This document shows, one piece after another, positions 1 to 8,754 of a stretch of DNA of 64,000 bases. Where the stretch lies: assembly GCA_024281675.1 (NCBI GenBank), contig JAMXAG010000015.1, positions 1 through 64,000 of the forward strand. Reading direction: 5' to 3'. The notes under the pieces are model-generated. The model was not told the DNA's origin. It saw only the letters and a list, made by a program, of their open reading frames with translations, and ran no database searches. The translations under genes were made by a program, and so were the position numbers. Within the stretch, counting starts at the first letter, position 1. Each line of letters begins with the position of its first letter. This DNA comes from Nitrosomonas sp. (GTDB lineage Bacteria; Pseudomonadota; Gammaproteobacteria; Burkholderiales; Nitrosomonadaceae).

Positions 1-71
1 TTGTGCTAGTTATTGCAGTGGTAGCGTTCTTCTTGATGCGTAAAAAGAAAAATAATCCCAGCGCCGCCTAA
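1..71 (+). CDS. C-terminal end of an unidentified membrane protein (partial)
   Basis: A reading frame open from the window edge ends with TAA at 69-71. The visible 22 residues are a hydrophobic stretch (VLVIAVVAFFLMR) followed by KKKNN and a short polar tail. This looks like one C-terminal transmembrane helix with a positive cytoplasmic end. No family can be named from so little. It converges with suhB; an imperfect hairpin lies between them at about 95-140, but without a clear T-run. Confidence 0.5.
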   Translation, partial: VLVIAVVAFFLMRKKKNNPSAA

Positions 72-157
72 AGAAATTTTTGTAATTTTGTTGGTGCGGA
101 TTGTACTCCTCTCGCTAAAGAGCAGGGGAGTGCTTGTACGGTTTTCGATGTAAGTCT

Positions 158-988
158 CTAGAAATCTGTTGCGTTGCGTTGTGCAGCAATCAATTCTGGA
201 GTTAGATGCGGTGCAATGGTTTGAATTAATTGCGAAAATATTTTGGGATTTGCTGTTACGATCTGACCGCTTTGCAAGTGTTTATTGTTACCTTCCAAAT
301 CACCCACTAATCCGCCTGCTTCGGTAATGAGCAAACAACCTGCAGCCATATCCCAAGGGGCCAGGCCAATTTCCCAAAAACCATCATAGCGCCCACATGC
401 GACATAGCACAAATCTAACGAAGCAGATCCGGGTCTTCGAATGCCAGCAGTACGTGGAACGATTTCCTTGAACATGCCGAAATACGCATCTGCGTGAGTT
501 AAATCACGAAATGGAAAGCCTGTGCCAATCAAGCAGTCTTCTAATCGAATGCGTTTGCTGACGCGAATGCGGCGATCATTCATATAGGCACCGGCGCCTT
601 TGCTGGCAGTGAATAGTTCATTCATCACCGGATCATAAACAACTGCATGCGTTAGCGTGCCGCGATAAGCTAAACCAATCGATACCGAATATTTCGGAAA
701 ACCATGTAAAAAATTGGTCGTGCCATCGAGAGGATCTATAATCCATAAATAATCAGATTTACTCCGATTACCTTGCTGGCCACTTTCTTCCGCCAAAATT
801 GCATGATCCGGATAAGCCGCTTTTAGTACGCTGAGAATTGCATCTTCTGCTGCTCGATCAACTTCACTGACATAATCGCTGTGTGATTTCTTGGTTACTG
901 TAAGCAGATCAATGCTTTGAGAAGCTTGGTTGATGATTTTTCCAGCGCGGCGAGCCGCTTTTACAGCGATCATGAGCATTGGGTGCAT
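158..988 (-). CDS. suhB: Inositol-1-monophosphatase family protein SuhB
   Basis: 276 aa, normal length for the family. It hydrolyses inositol 1-phosphate; in enterobacteria SuhB also joins the rRNA antitermination complex. Mg-binding motifs are visible: AEES near residue 67, [10 protein letters not shown] (Asp85, Asp88) and WDMAAG near residue 213, the last followed by EAGG. Cytosolic, no signal peptide. The start [17 protein letters not shown] matches the usual SuhB N-terminus. It stands alone, convergent with the edge gene. Identification is firm; the antitermination role is inherited from the family and not visible here. Confidence 0.93.
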   Translation of the reverse strand: MHPMLMIAVKAARRAGKIINQASQSIDLLTVTKKSHSDYVSEVDRAAEDAILSVLKAAYPDHAILAEESGQQGNRSKSDYLWIIDPLDGTTNFLHGFPKYSVSIGLAYRGTLTHAVVYDPVMNELFTASKGAGAYMNDRRIRVSKRIRLEDCLIGTGFPFRDLTHADAYFGMFKEIVPRTAGIRRPGSASLDLCYVACGRYDGFWEIGLAPWDMAAGCLLITEAGGLVGDLEGNNKHLQSGQIVTANPKIFSQLIQTIAPHLTPELIAAQRNATDF

Positions 989-1114
989 AGCTTAAATATT
1001 ACTTGGGGCAAGTTAGAAGGCGCGATTTTAATATGAATTGGGAAGCATTGCTTGACTATCGTTGTTTTTGTATATTTACTGTGGCTTGCATGACCAGCTA
1101 TCTTAATGGATTGA

Positions 1115-1918
1115 TCACACTAAACTTATTAACATTCTAATCCCTAGGCTATACAACAATACGACAAAGACCGTTCGAAGTATTGATGTTTTCATGGAAT
1201 ACGTCATTCTTGCTCCTATGGGTGCGGTCAATGTACTGGCTAATACAAGCCAAGCAAATGCGGGTAGATAGATGTAGCCTAGACTATATTTAGGTAACAT
1301 TAAATCTGGCTGAAGAATTCCATTAGTAGCATAGCCAATTGTACCTGCAAGGGCAATTGGAAATCCGATTGCCGCGGCAGTACCAATAGCATGTTGCATT
1401 TTAACTTTACACATGGTTAGGAATGGCACTGAAAGCAAGCCGCCACCGATAGCAACCAAACTGGATATTCCACCAATTAATCCGCCAACACAAAATAAAC
1501 CGATTTTTCCCGGGAGCTGAAACATTGGTCTTGGGCGAAATTGCAGTAGCATTTGTGTGGCTACATAAAAAATAAAGATAACAAAAATGATGTTTAGGAT
1601 ATTGCTTGTCAGTGTGCTAACCAAGATTGTACCGATTAGCGTACCTAGAAAAATACCTGGTGTCATTGGTACAACAATATTCCATTGAACAGCATCGTGA
1701 CGATAATGCGTGTATAAACTACTGATTGAAGTAAATAGAATGGTCGCCATGGTGGTACCTAATGCCATGTGAGAGATGTTGTTAACAGGAAAGCTTTGTG
1801 CGGTAAAAAGAGTGATCAGTACAGGTACAATAATCAAACCTCCACCAATGCCCAGAAGTCCGGCGAAGAAACCGACAAAAGCACCGGTTATTAACAAATA
1901 AATATGCCACCATTCCAT
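1115..1918 (-). CDS. TauE/SafE family membrane permease (sulfite/sulfonate exporter type)
   Basis: 267 aa with about eight hydrophobic segments. The family's internal duplication is visible: a glycine-rich motif (GLLGIGGGLIIVP) at about residues 20-33 recurs as SLVAIGGGLLSVP at about 152-164. Known members move sulfite, sulfonates or other organic anions across the inner membrane. The substrate here cannot be read from sequence and the neighbours (suhB, EVE protein) give no metabolic hint. Confidence 0.85.
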   Translation of the reverse strand: MEWWHIYLLITGAFVGFFAGLLGIGGGLIIVPVLITLFTAQSFPVNNISHMALGTTMATILFTSISSLYTHYRHDAVQWNIVVPMTPGIFLGTLIGTILVSTLTSNILNIIFVIFIFYVATQMLLQFRPRPMFQLPGKIGLFCVGGLIGGISSLVAIGGGLLSVPFLTMCKVKMQHAIGTAAAIGFPIALAGTIGYATNGILQPDLMLPKYSLGYIYLPAFAWLVLASTLTAPIGARMTYSMKTSILRTVFVVLLYSLGIRMLISLV

Positions 1919-1974
1919 GGCTACAATGAATAACGTTGTATTTGAGAGAAAAACAATTTATCTATCACCAGCTA

Positions 1975-2430
1975 TTATAGGATTGTCAAAATGAATTGCC
2001 ATTCCTGTGGATCGACTGATGTGATGGATAAACGATTGCCTGTTTGTAAGACGCGCATGTTGCGTAATTTAGGATATTGCCTCAGCTCTTTAATTGGTAT
2101 AAGCCGAGTTTTTTGCTTCAGTGTAATATCGACATTAAACCATCGTGGACTGTCTCGGTTAGATTTGGGATCAAAGTATTTGCTGCTGGGATTGAACTGC
2201 GTAGCATCCGGATACGCCAACCGACTTACAACCATGATGCCAACAATGCCCGGTTGTTTGCAGCAAGAGTGATAGAAAAAAGCATGATCGCCGACACCCA
2301 TTTGATGATGCATAAAATTGCGCGCTTGGTAATTACGTATACCTTCCCAGGCTATTGTCTGTGGAACTAAAGCAGCCAAATCGTCGATACTAAATTCAGC
2401 CGGTTCGGATTTCATTAACCAATAGCGCAT
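1975..2430 (-). CDS. EVE domain protein
   Basis: 151 aa, a single EVE domain over its whole length. It starts with the family signature MRYWLMKSEPAEFSIDDL and has the conserved AWEGIRNYQARNFM and FFYHS blocks. EVE domains are PUA-like folds that bind modified bases in DNA or RNA. Bacterial stand-alone members are common beside core genes, but their target is not settled. No signal peptide. Monocistronic as far as can be seen. Confidence 0.88.
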   Translation of the reverse strand: MRYWLMKSEPAEFSIDDLAALVPQTIAWEGIRNYQARNFMHHQMGVGDHAFFYHSCCKQPGIVGIMVVSRLAYPDATQFNPSSKYFDPKSNRDSPRWFNVDITLKQKTRLIPIKELRQYPKLRNMRVLQTGNRLSITSVDPQEWQFILTIL

Positions 2431-2595
2431 TTTGAAGTATTAGAATCCTTTGGAATAATATCTCTCAAATAAATGTATGAACTGGTTCAAGTTTTATAGC
2501 ATAGCAGCAGGGTTTGCAAAAAAGTCGAGGTATTGATTGATATGCATATGTAGTGAAATTATTGTGACAAATAGTTCGTTAACAATTAACCGACA

Positions 2596-3180
2596 CTACA
2601 GAAATTCGAAATTTCCCATCATAGTTTGACCTGCTTGTGATCCAGGTGTCAGCTGAAAAATAAAAGGGGTATGCAGGGTATATATTGAGCAGCCTGGAGC
2701 GACCATAGTGGTACCGCAAACTTCCAATCCATTAATATGCTTTGTTTGAAAGTTTTTAATGGTGGCATCGTCTATTTCAGGTACTAACCCCGAACTTCTA
2801 AGCCAATCTTTTAAAGATAAGTGTGATTGAGCCATACGATAAATTTTGAGTTCTAAATCAGCTGGTTCTATACCGGAAAGCTGGCCTGATGCCATGTGAG
2901 GATTCATAAAATAAACAGCACGTTCAGGCGCAGGTGTGAATTTAAGCAACTCATCAGAGTTACGTTCTCGGGCTATAAAGTCACTGGGGTAACTCAACCG
3001 AAATTGCTTTTTGGGATCAACGTAATTTATCCAATTTTGAGTATCCATGTGTCCAGATGTGCGGTTTTGTTGCTCTGCTGCGCCTGGCATACTTTTACTG
3101 CTTAACCATGCTAGCATCAACAAAATTAGGGTTAAGGATAACAAAGATTTTTTTTGAATTTTTGGGGCATGGTACTTCAT
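2596..3180 (-). CDS. Exported protein of unknown function, partner of the upstream serine protease
   Basis: I start it at the ATG at 3180 (194 aa) because MKYHAPKIQKKSLLSLTLILLMLAWLSS is a clean signal peptide with a K-rich n-region. The longer frame adds 35 residues that do not look like an export signal. The mature part has no motif I recognise; two cysteines near the end (VCGTTMVAPGC) may form a disulfide. It lies 147 bp downstream of the protease at 3328-4473 on the same strand. A decayed copy follows the second protease (4640-5032), so the two genes were duplicated as one unit. Confidence 0.6.
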   Translation of the reverse strand: MKYHAPKIQKKSLLSLTLILLMLAWLSSKSMPGAAEQQNRTSGHMDTQNWINYVDPKKQFRLSYPSDFIARERNSDELLKFTPAPERAVYFMNPHMASGQLSGIEPADLELKIYRMAQSHLSLKDWLRSSGLVPEIDDATIKNFQTKHINGLEVCGTTMVAPGCSIYTLHTPFIFQLTPGSQAGQTMMGNFEFL

Positions 3181-3327
3181 AGTGCTTGTCTCAATATTAA
3201 AAATCAATGCCTTTGATCGGAGGCGCCGATGGGACGAAAAAATAATTCTGAATAACATAACAATAGGAATGTTGATAATTCCCATTGTTATTAAAGAACT
3301 TTACTATTCAATCTAGTTGAAATTAGG

Positions 3328-4473
3328 TTAACACCCTTCTGCATCACACAGGACTTTAATGTTTCTGCTTGTAAATCTTGCGCCATAAAGATTATGTTCA
3401 CCAATGAACAGTCCTGAGTTTACGCTGTTAACAGTACTTTGATTTTTAGCGGGAGCATAATTCTTTAACCAGGGGCCACCGCTAATACCACGGCCATAAA
3501 AGCAACCGCTGCCTAGTGTGTCAGTGGTATATTGGAAAGACTCTGCAGTACAAGCTCTAAGATATTGAGCTGGATTTGGAAGAAAATTATCATTTACATC
3601 GTTTGCCGGGTATCCTGCGTTAAAGTGAAGTTGCTGAGAAGGCAAATCCCAGCTACGCCCTGCCCAACCTACGGCGGCATTCAATGTTTGACCAATTGAA
3701 TTGGTGCCAACGTTGCATACAGCAACATCGTGGCGTGTCCAGGTGCTGATGCTATAGCCGCCACTCAGATTCTTCCAAGCAGCTAATACTCTGCAGCTCG
3801 TTATAGGGAAAGTACCGTATGGTGCATTACCGTTGCGGTATGCCGGGGTAAAGGCTTTATTGGTATAAAAGGCATTCCGAGAAGGTGTGTCGTACACGCA
3901 ATGTGCTGCAGTTACAATATGATTGTTGCTAATCGCTGTGGCTGAACATGAAGAATCACCTTCAGGTGTGGTGAAGGTAAATTTTCCGATCCATTTGTGA
4001 GGTAGTATTTTCCAGAGAGCATTAACAGTGTTGACATCATAGTTTATATAAACACCTGATGTCCCCGCTAATACGTTAGCTGAAGCATCTTCATTGTTAG
4101 CATTGGATTGCTGTGCACTTTCAATGTACAGCGCGCCAAACTCTGTTTCTAATTTCTCCCAGTCTTCAGCAAAAGCTTGGCGATGAATTGCATTGGAGCC
4201 GGGAGCAGGCGATCCTCCTTTTGTCGACATCGGGACTTCATTTGTGAGTGCTGTTGTGGAACTTTTCTTGGGTGCAGAAGGTTTTTTCTTGTCGATCATC
4301 ATGATTGCAGGAGCTTTGGCGATACGCTCTCGTGTCCAATAGAAGAGTGTTGAAGATCGATTCTTATCGTCAAAAGCACTTGTCTCTTCAGTTATCGTTA
4401 AAGAATTGGCCTGAGTATTTAGTACTATGAGTAGTAGTAATGCTCCTGTTGTAATATTGTATTGAGTTTTCAT
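3328..4473 (-). CDS. Secreted trypsin-like serine protease, copy 1
   Basis: 381 aa. An N-terminal signal peptide (hydrophobic to about residue 22, TQA-N) is followed by a polar, K/S/T-rich pro-region to about 130 and a chymotrypsin-fold domain. The triad is visible: His191 in VTAAHC, Asp249 in RHDVAVC and Ser331 in GISGGPW. The serine motif has Ile where GDSGGP has Asp. Eight or so cysteines in the catalytic part suggest disulfides and action outside the cytoplasm. The paralogue at 5223-6368 is the same length and near-identical over most of its length. Target unknown. Confidence 0.87.
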   Translation of the reverse strand: MKTQYNITTGALLLLIVLNTQANSLTITEETSAFDDKNRSSTLFYWTRERIAKAPAIMMIDKKKPSAPKKSSTTALTNEVPMSTKGGSPAPGSNAIHRQAFAEDWEKLETEFGALYIESAQQSNANNEDASANVLAGTSGVYINYDVNTVNALWKILPHKWIGKFTFTTPEGDSSCSATAISNNHIVTAAHCVYDTPSRNAFYTNKAFTPAYRNGNAPYGTFPITSCRVLAAWKNLSGGYSISTWTRHDVAVCNVGTNSIGQTLNAAVGWAGRSWDLPSQQLHFNAGYPANDVNDNFLPNPAQYLRACTAESFQYTTDTLGSGCFYGRGISGGPWLKNYAPAKNQSTVNSVNSGLFIGEHNLYGARFTSRNIKVLCDAEGC

Positions 4474-4639
4474 TAATGTTCCTATAATTAGTATATTTTT
4501 TCTAGTATCTATTTCTGTGTAGTAGCTTGGTAGGAAGGTTACCCTGAAACACAGATAACAGAAAAAATATACTGGTTATATTGTAATCTCTTGACGAGTA
4601 GACATCTATATTCTTACAGAGGAGCACTATGCACTTTCT

Positions 4640-5032
4640 TTTAAATAGATCTAAAGATAGATGAGTACGATTGAATCATGCGATAAATTTTGAGTTTTAA
4701 TCGGTTGGCTGGTTTGATATTGGAGAGCTGGCCTGTGATACCTGACGTCTCGTAAAATAAACTGCGCGTTCAGGTGCAAGTGTAAATTTAAGCAACTCAT
4801 CAGAGTTGTTACGCTCGCGAGTTATAAAGTCACTGGGATAATGACGTAGCTGAATTGCTTATTAGAGTCAATGTGGTTTATCTAGTTTTGAGTATCCATG
4901 GTGTTGGGATGTGTTGTCTTGTTGTTGTGCTGCACTCGGAATACTTTCACTGCTTAGCCATATCAGTGTTAACAAGACAATGATTAGAGGTAACAAAGAT
5001 TTTTTTTGAGTTTTTGGGATATGGTATTTCAT
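4640..5032 (-). pseudogene. Decayed copy of the exported partner gene at 2596-3180
   Basis: From ATG at 5032 the first 30 codons read MKYHIPKTQKKSLLPL..., a near copy of the intact gene's signal peptide. The frame then breaks, with a stop at 4868. Nucleotide similarity to the intact gene continues to about 4640: compare 4680-4730 with 2836-2885. The 3' third of the gene is missing. It lies directly downstream of protease copy 2, in the same relative position as the intact gene holds behind copy 1. It may still yield a 54-residue secreted stub. Confidence 0.75.
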
Positions 5033-5222
5033 AGTGCTTGCCTCAATATTGATAATCAATGCTTATGATTGGTTAAAGGTGCTCAGGAATTTAAAAAATA
5101 ATTCTAAGGTAGTATGTTTATTCGATAATTAGATGAATTGGTTCAAAGTAACAACGGGGAATGTTGATAATGTCTCCCGTTGTTGTCAAAGAATGCTTGT
5201 TATTCAATTAATTGCAACTAAA

Positions 5223-6368
5223 CTAACAGCCTTCTGCATCACAAAGAACTTTAATGTTATTGCTTGTGAATCTTGCTCCGTAAAGGTTATGTTGGCCGAT
5301 GAACAGTCCTGAATTCACACTATTGACATTACCTTGAGCTTGAAAAGGAGCATAATTTCTCAACCAGGGACCACCGCTGATTCCACGACCATAGAAGCAG
5401 CCGCTGCCCAGTGTGTCAGTGGTTTGCTGGAAGGATTCTGCGGTACAGGCTCTAAGATACTGAGCTGGGCTTGGAAGAAAATTATCGTTTACATCACGTG
5501 CTGGGTAACCTGCGTTGAAGTGAAGTTGCTGAGAAGACCAATCCCAGCTACGCCCTGCCCAACCTACAGCAGCATTCAATGTTTGACCAATGGAATTGGT
5601 GCCAACGTTGCAAACTGCGACATCGTGGCGAGCCCATGTGTTAATGCTATAACTGCCACTCAGATTCACCCAAGCAGTCAGTACTCTACAACCAGTTGTT
5701 GGGAATGTGCCGTATGGTGCGCTTCCGTTGCGATATGCCGGAGTGAAGGCTTTATTGGTATAAAATGTATTCCGCGAAGGTGTGTCATATACACAATGCG
5801 CTGCAGTTACAATGTGATTGTTGCTGATCGCTGTGGCGGAACATGAGGAATCCCCTGAAGGGGTGGTGAAGGTGAATTTTCCCATCCATTTATGAGGAAA
5901 TACTTTCCAGAATGCATCGAAAGTATTGACGTCATAGTTTATATAAACACCTGATGTTCCCGCTAGTACGTTGGCTAAAGAATCTTCATTGCCAGCATTA
6001 AGTTGCTCATTTTCAAGGTACAAAGTACCAAACTCTGTTTCTAATTTCTTCCAGTCTTCTGCAAAAGCCTGACGATGAATTGCGTTTGAATCAGGAGCAG
6101 GTGATCCTCCATTTGTTGACATCGGGGCTTCATGTGTGAGTGCTGTCGTGGAACTTTTCTTAGGTGCAGAAGGTTTTTTCTTGTCGATCATCATGATTGC
6201 GGGAGCTTTAGCGATACGTTCCCGCGTCCAATGGGAAAGCGTTGATGAGCGGTTCTTGCTATTGTCGGCGGCACTGAATTCTTCGGTTACTGTTAAAGAA
6301 CCTGCCTGTGTGTGTAGAGCTACGAGAGAAAGTAGCGCTCCAGTTATAATGTTGTCTCGAATGTTCAT
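5223..6368 (-). CDS. Secreted trypsin-like serine protease, copy 2
   Basis: 381 aa, collinear with the copy at 3328-4473. Signal peptide MNIRDNIITGALLSLVALHTQAG, a proline/lysine/serine-rich pro-segment, then the protease domain with His191, Asp249 and Ser331 all kept (TAAHC, RHDVAVC, GISGGPW). Substitutions are scattered and concentrated in the signal peptide and around residues 30-45 and 115-155, as expected of an expressed paralogue. The ATG is preceded by CAGGAG. Its downstream partner gene is broken, unlike copy 1's. Confidence 0.87.
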   Translation of the reverse strand: MNIRDNIITGALLSLVALHTQAGSLTVTEEFSAADNSKNRSSTLSHWTRERIAKAPAIMMIDKKKPSAPKKSSTTALTHEAPMSTNGGSPAPDSNAIHRQAFAEDWKKLETEFGTLYLENEQLNAGNEDSLANVLAGTSGVYINYDVNTFDAFWKVFPHKWMGKFTFTTPSGDSSCSATAISNNHIVTAAHCVYDTPSRNTFYTNKAFTPAYRNGSAPYGTFPTTGCRVLTAWVNLSGSYSINTWARHDVAVCNVGTNSIGQTLNAAVGWAGRSWDWSSQQLHFNAGYPARDVNDNFLPSPAQYLRACTAESFQQTTDTLGSGCFYGRGISGGPWLRNYAPFQAQGNVNSVNSGLFIGQHNLYGARFTSNNIKVLCDAEGC

Positions 6369-6686
6369 TTTATGCTCCTGTGATTGATTAGAGTAAAATT
6401 TTCTGGTATTCCGTTTGGTTTATTAAAATAGACCGCGGTTAGGGAGATTTTCCTAAAATCTAAACGCCAGAAAAATTAATGGTTATTTTTTGCATTGCAT
6501 GATGGATAAGCCTCCATGCTTTTGCAGAGACTATGCTAAGTATTTTCTTCCAAATAGAATGTGGGTTTTCTCACAAACACAGTCAAGGCTAATAAATTAT
6601 TAGTCGCACAAATGTGGAACCCTGTATTCGTTGATTTTCTAAACTGACGTGGGATATGTGATAGGCTATCAACAGATTATTTTTCT
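6369..6686. other. Non-coding gap between protease copy 2 and the redoxin gene
   Basis: 318 bp between two divergent genes, so it should hold both promoters. I could not pick convincing -35/-10 pairs. A short stretch at about 6525-6560 (CAGAG, then CTATGC, then TTTTCTTCCAAATAGA) resembles 4615-4650, suggesting the protease duplication included some upstream DNA. No ORF or RNA gene seen. Confidence 0.4.
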
Positions 6687-7352
6687 TTGATTGTTATGAC
6701 ACTATTACTGTCTGATATTACGGTGGATGCTTGGGCTCAAGGTGGGCCTATTTCTCTGAATGATTTGGTTGGTTCGGTGGTGATGATTGAAGTGTTTCAG
6801 GTAAATTGCCCGGGTTGTTTTATTTATTCGTTACCGAAAGCGGTTGAATTATATGAAAAGTATCATGAGCATGGTCTTGTCGTGATTGGCCTAGCCACTG
6901 CATTTGAAGATTATGATAAAAACACTTTTGAGAATTTACAGAAGTTGATTGTAAATGGCGAAGTAATCGGGGAAACTTACAAAGCGCTCAATCGCTACGA
7001 CAAATTAACCGAAGATCATAAACTTTCGTGGAAAATCCCTTTTCCAGTAGGAATGGATCGTGTTGTGACTGATACCGAACCGGTAACTGACGAACGCGTG
7101 CTTCAGTACGCGCAAAACTTTCTAAATGGATTCGATGATTTTAATGAAAGGAAGAAATATGCAGTGCTTCAGCAAGTCAAACACTATTTAGAACAGAAAA
7201 CAAAAAAAGCAGAAACTTTCGAGAAATTTGGGTTGCAGGGAACGCCTTCCAGTATTACGTTTGATCGCAAGGGGCAGTTACGCGATATTTCATTTGGACA
7301 GATTGATTACAAACAAGCCATGATTGAAGAGCTCGTAGCTGACAAGCGCTGA
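6687..7352 (+). CDS. Thioredoxin-fold redoxin with a CPGC motif
   Basis: 221 aa from a TTG at 6687; the ATG at 6696 is an equally possible start. The N-terminal half is an AhpC/TSA-TlpA-like fold: LNDLVGSVVMIEVFQVNCPGC puts the redox pair at Cys41/Cys44, followed by KAVELYEKYHEHGLVVIGLATAFE. A cis-Pro-like GTPSSITFDRKGQ segment lies near 190. Residues 75-175 form a charged insert uncommon in short thioredoxins. There is no clear signal peptide, so cytosolic is likeliest. Substrate unknown. No strong ribosome-binding site is seen at either start. Confidence 0.7.
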   Translation: MIVMTLLLSDITVDAWAQGGPISLNDLVGSVVMIEVFQVNCPGCFIYSLPKAVELYEKYHEHGLVVIGLATAFEDYDKNTFENLQKLIVNGEVIGETYKALNRYDKLTEDHKLSWKIPFPVGMDRVVTDTEPVTDERVLQYAQNFLNGFDDFNERKKYAVLQQVKHYLEQKTKKAETFEKFGLQGTPSSITFDRKGQLRDISFGQIDYKQAMIEELVADKR

Positions 7353-7388
7353 TTGTGTCAGAGTTTTTGTGGGAATTTATAAGAAACA

Positions 7389-7413
7389 GGCTAACGGGAG
7401 TGGTCCGTTAGCC
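7389..7413. terminator. Hairpin between convergent genes, likely bidirectional terminator
   Basis: A perfect 9-bp stem (GGCTAACGG / CCGTTAGCC) with a 7-nt loop sits between the ends of the redoxin gene (+) and the small exported protein gene (-). Neither side has a long T-run; the minus-strand side is followed by TGTTTCTT. Position and perfection of the stem support a terminator role. Confidence 0.6.
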
Positions 7414-7438
7414 TAGAGTGAATTTCTAACTATAAGAA

Positions 7439-7744
7439 TTAATAGCTTTTTCTTACAACTGGATCAGTAGCATTGCTGGGTGTTACTGAAGGACTAACAG
7501 GGTTAATTCCAGAAGGTAATCGAAAGTTTTCTTCTGAGCTTTTTGTTTGAGCGACTTTTTCTTGATCCAGAATCAAATCTGTCCGGGGTGCAGGCCCGAT
7601 TGCTTCGAATCCGATAAATCGATGATTAAAGAAATCAATATATTTTCCATCATCGACGTTTTCTCTTTCGATAGCAAATGCACTACTTGCAAATAAAACT
7701 GCACTAATAAAAGAAGTAATGGCTATTTTTTTTCCTTGAGTCAT
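7439..7744 (-). CDS. Small exported protein, unknown
   Basis: 101 aa from the ATG at 7744, which follows a strong GGAGAG site. The longer frame (to 7855) has no such site and would bury the signal peptide. Signal peptide MTQGKKIAITSFISAVLFASSAFA, cleavage likely after AFA. The mature part is about 77 residues, polar, proline- and serine-rich, with no cysteine. No family recognised. It ends at a shared hairpin with the convergent redoxin gene. Confidence 0.6.
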   Translation of the reverse strand: MTQGKKIAITSFISAVLFASSAFAIERENVDDGKYIDFFNHRFIGFEAIGPAPRTDLILDQEKVAQTKSSEENFRLPSGINPVSPSVTPSNATDPVVRKSY

Positions 7745-7913
7745 AATGTGCTCTCCTGTTTCATCGTTTAATTTAAAGAATGTATAGGCTATTTTGCGTA
7801 TCGATTTGTATGATATAACATATTTAAAACCGCTGACCATAATAAATAACAACATTACCTAACTTACTCGCCGCTTTGACGTTTAGAATACAACAAAGTC
7901 GCACTCCAAAGCT

Positions 7914-8537
7914 ATGCAATGCGATCAATGCTCCCGTTTGAGCAGCTTCCTACAATCACTCAAAAGTAAGTATCCCGATTATCATGCACAGCCTGTCGCC
8001 GCTTTTGGCGATGAATACCCTGAAATTCTCATCGTTGGCCTCGCGCCGGGTATGCATGGTGCAAATCGCACTGGGCGTCCTTTTACTGGGGATTATGCTG
8101 GTATTTTGTTGTATCGAACATTATACAAATATGGGCTTGCTACAAAACCAGAATCCCTAACTGCTGATGATGAGTTACGATTGCTTCGATGTCGTATTAC
8201 CAACGCAGTCAAATGCTTGCCACCGGAAAACAAGCCGCTGCCCCAGGAAATTCGGCAATGCAATCAATATTTGCAGTTTGAGCTCAATGAATTCCTCAAT
8301 CATAATGGTAAGGCAATTATTGCGCTAGGATTAGTGGCACATAAAGCGGTGCTTATGGGGTTGCAACTTCCATTAAAGCCATATCCGTTCGGTCATGGCA
8401 ACATTCACACATTAACAATGAAAAAAACTATTAAGCTCTATGATAGCTATCATTGCAGTCGCTACAACACACAAACTAAGCGGTTAACTACTGAGATGTT
8501 TGAACAGGTTTTTGCTAAAATTACGGGTGAACTATAA
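7914..8537 (+). CDS. Family 5 (UDGb-type) uracil-DNA glycosylase
   Basis: 207 aa. It removes uracil, and in this family also other deaminated bases, from DNA. The motif LAPGMHGANRTGRPFTGD (about 43-60) and the C-terminal SYHCSRYNTQTKRLT (about 180-195) are characteristic of family 5 rather than family 4. Cys3, Cys6, Cys101 and Cys116 could hold the family's [4Fe-4S] cluster. It is followed within 28 bp by a tautomerase gene and then uvrC, so it may share a transcript with another DNA repair gene. Confidence 0.85.
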   Translation: MQCDQCSRLSSFLQSLKSKYPDYHAQPVAAFGDEYPEILIVGLAPGMHGANRTGRPFTGDYAGILLYRTLYKYGLATKPESLTADDELRLLRCRITNAVKCLPPENKPLPQEIRQCNQYLQFELNEFLNHNGKAIIALGLVAHKAVLMGLQLPLKPYPFGHGNIHTLTMKKTIKLYDSYHCSRYNTQTKRLTTEMFEQVFAKITGEL

Positions 8538-8565
8538 GCACCAAACATCTAAGGAGAAAATTGCT

Positions 8566-8754
8566 ATGCCGTATGTCAATATTCGTGTCGCTGGAACGCT
8601 AACACGCGAACAGAAAAAACAAATTGCTGCTGAATTCACTGATACCCTTGAACGGATTGCTAAAAAACCTAAATCGTATACTTATATTTGTTTTGACGAA
8701 TTGCCAGATGAGAACTGGGCGGTAGCAGGTAATTTACTCGATGGTACAGACTAA
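8566..8754 (+). CDS. 4-oxalocrotonate tautomerase family protein
   Basis: 62 aa from ATG at 8566, chosen because AAGGAG lies 10 bases upstream and because the start gives the essential Pro after Met (MPYVNIRVAG). The longer frame would abolish the N-terminal Pro general base. Length equals the usual 60-75 aa subunit. No aromatic degradation genes are nearby, so the substrate is unknown. Its end overlaps the uvrC start by 14 bp, implying translational coupling. Confidence 0.85.
   Translation: MPYVNIRVAGTLTREQKKQIAAEFTDTLERIAKKPKSYTYICFDELPDENWAVAGNLLDGTD

Noticed and set aside
95-140. Hairpin after the edge gene as a terminator
   Set aside because: The stem has bulges and no T-run; mentioned only in the edge gene entry.
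5334-5846. 170-codon plus-strand frame opposite protease copy 2
   Set aside because: It lies wholly inside the protease gene on the other strand. The protease has a signal peptide, triad and paralogue; this frame has no family likeness.
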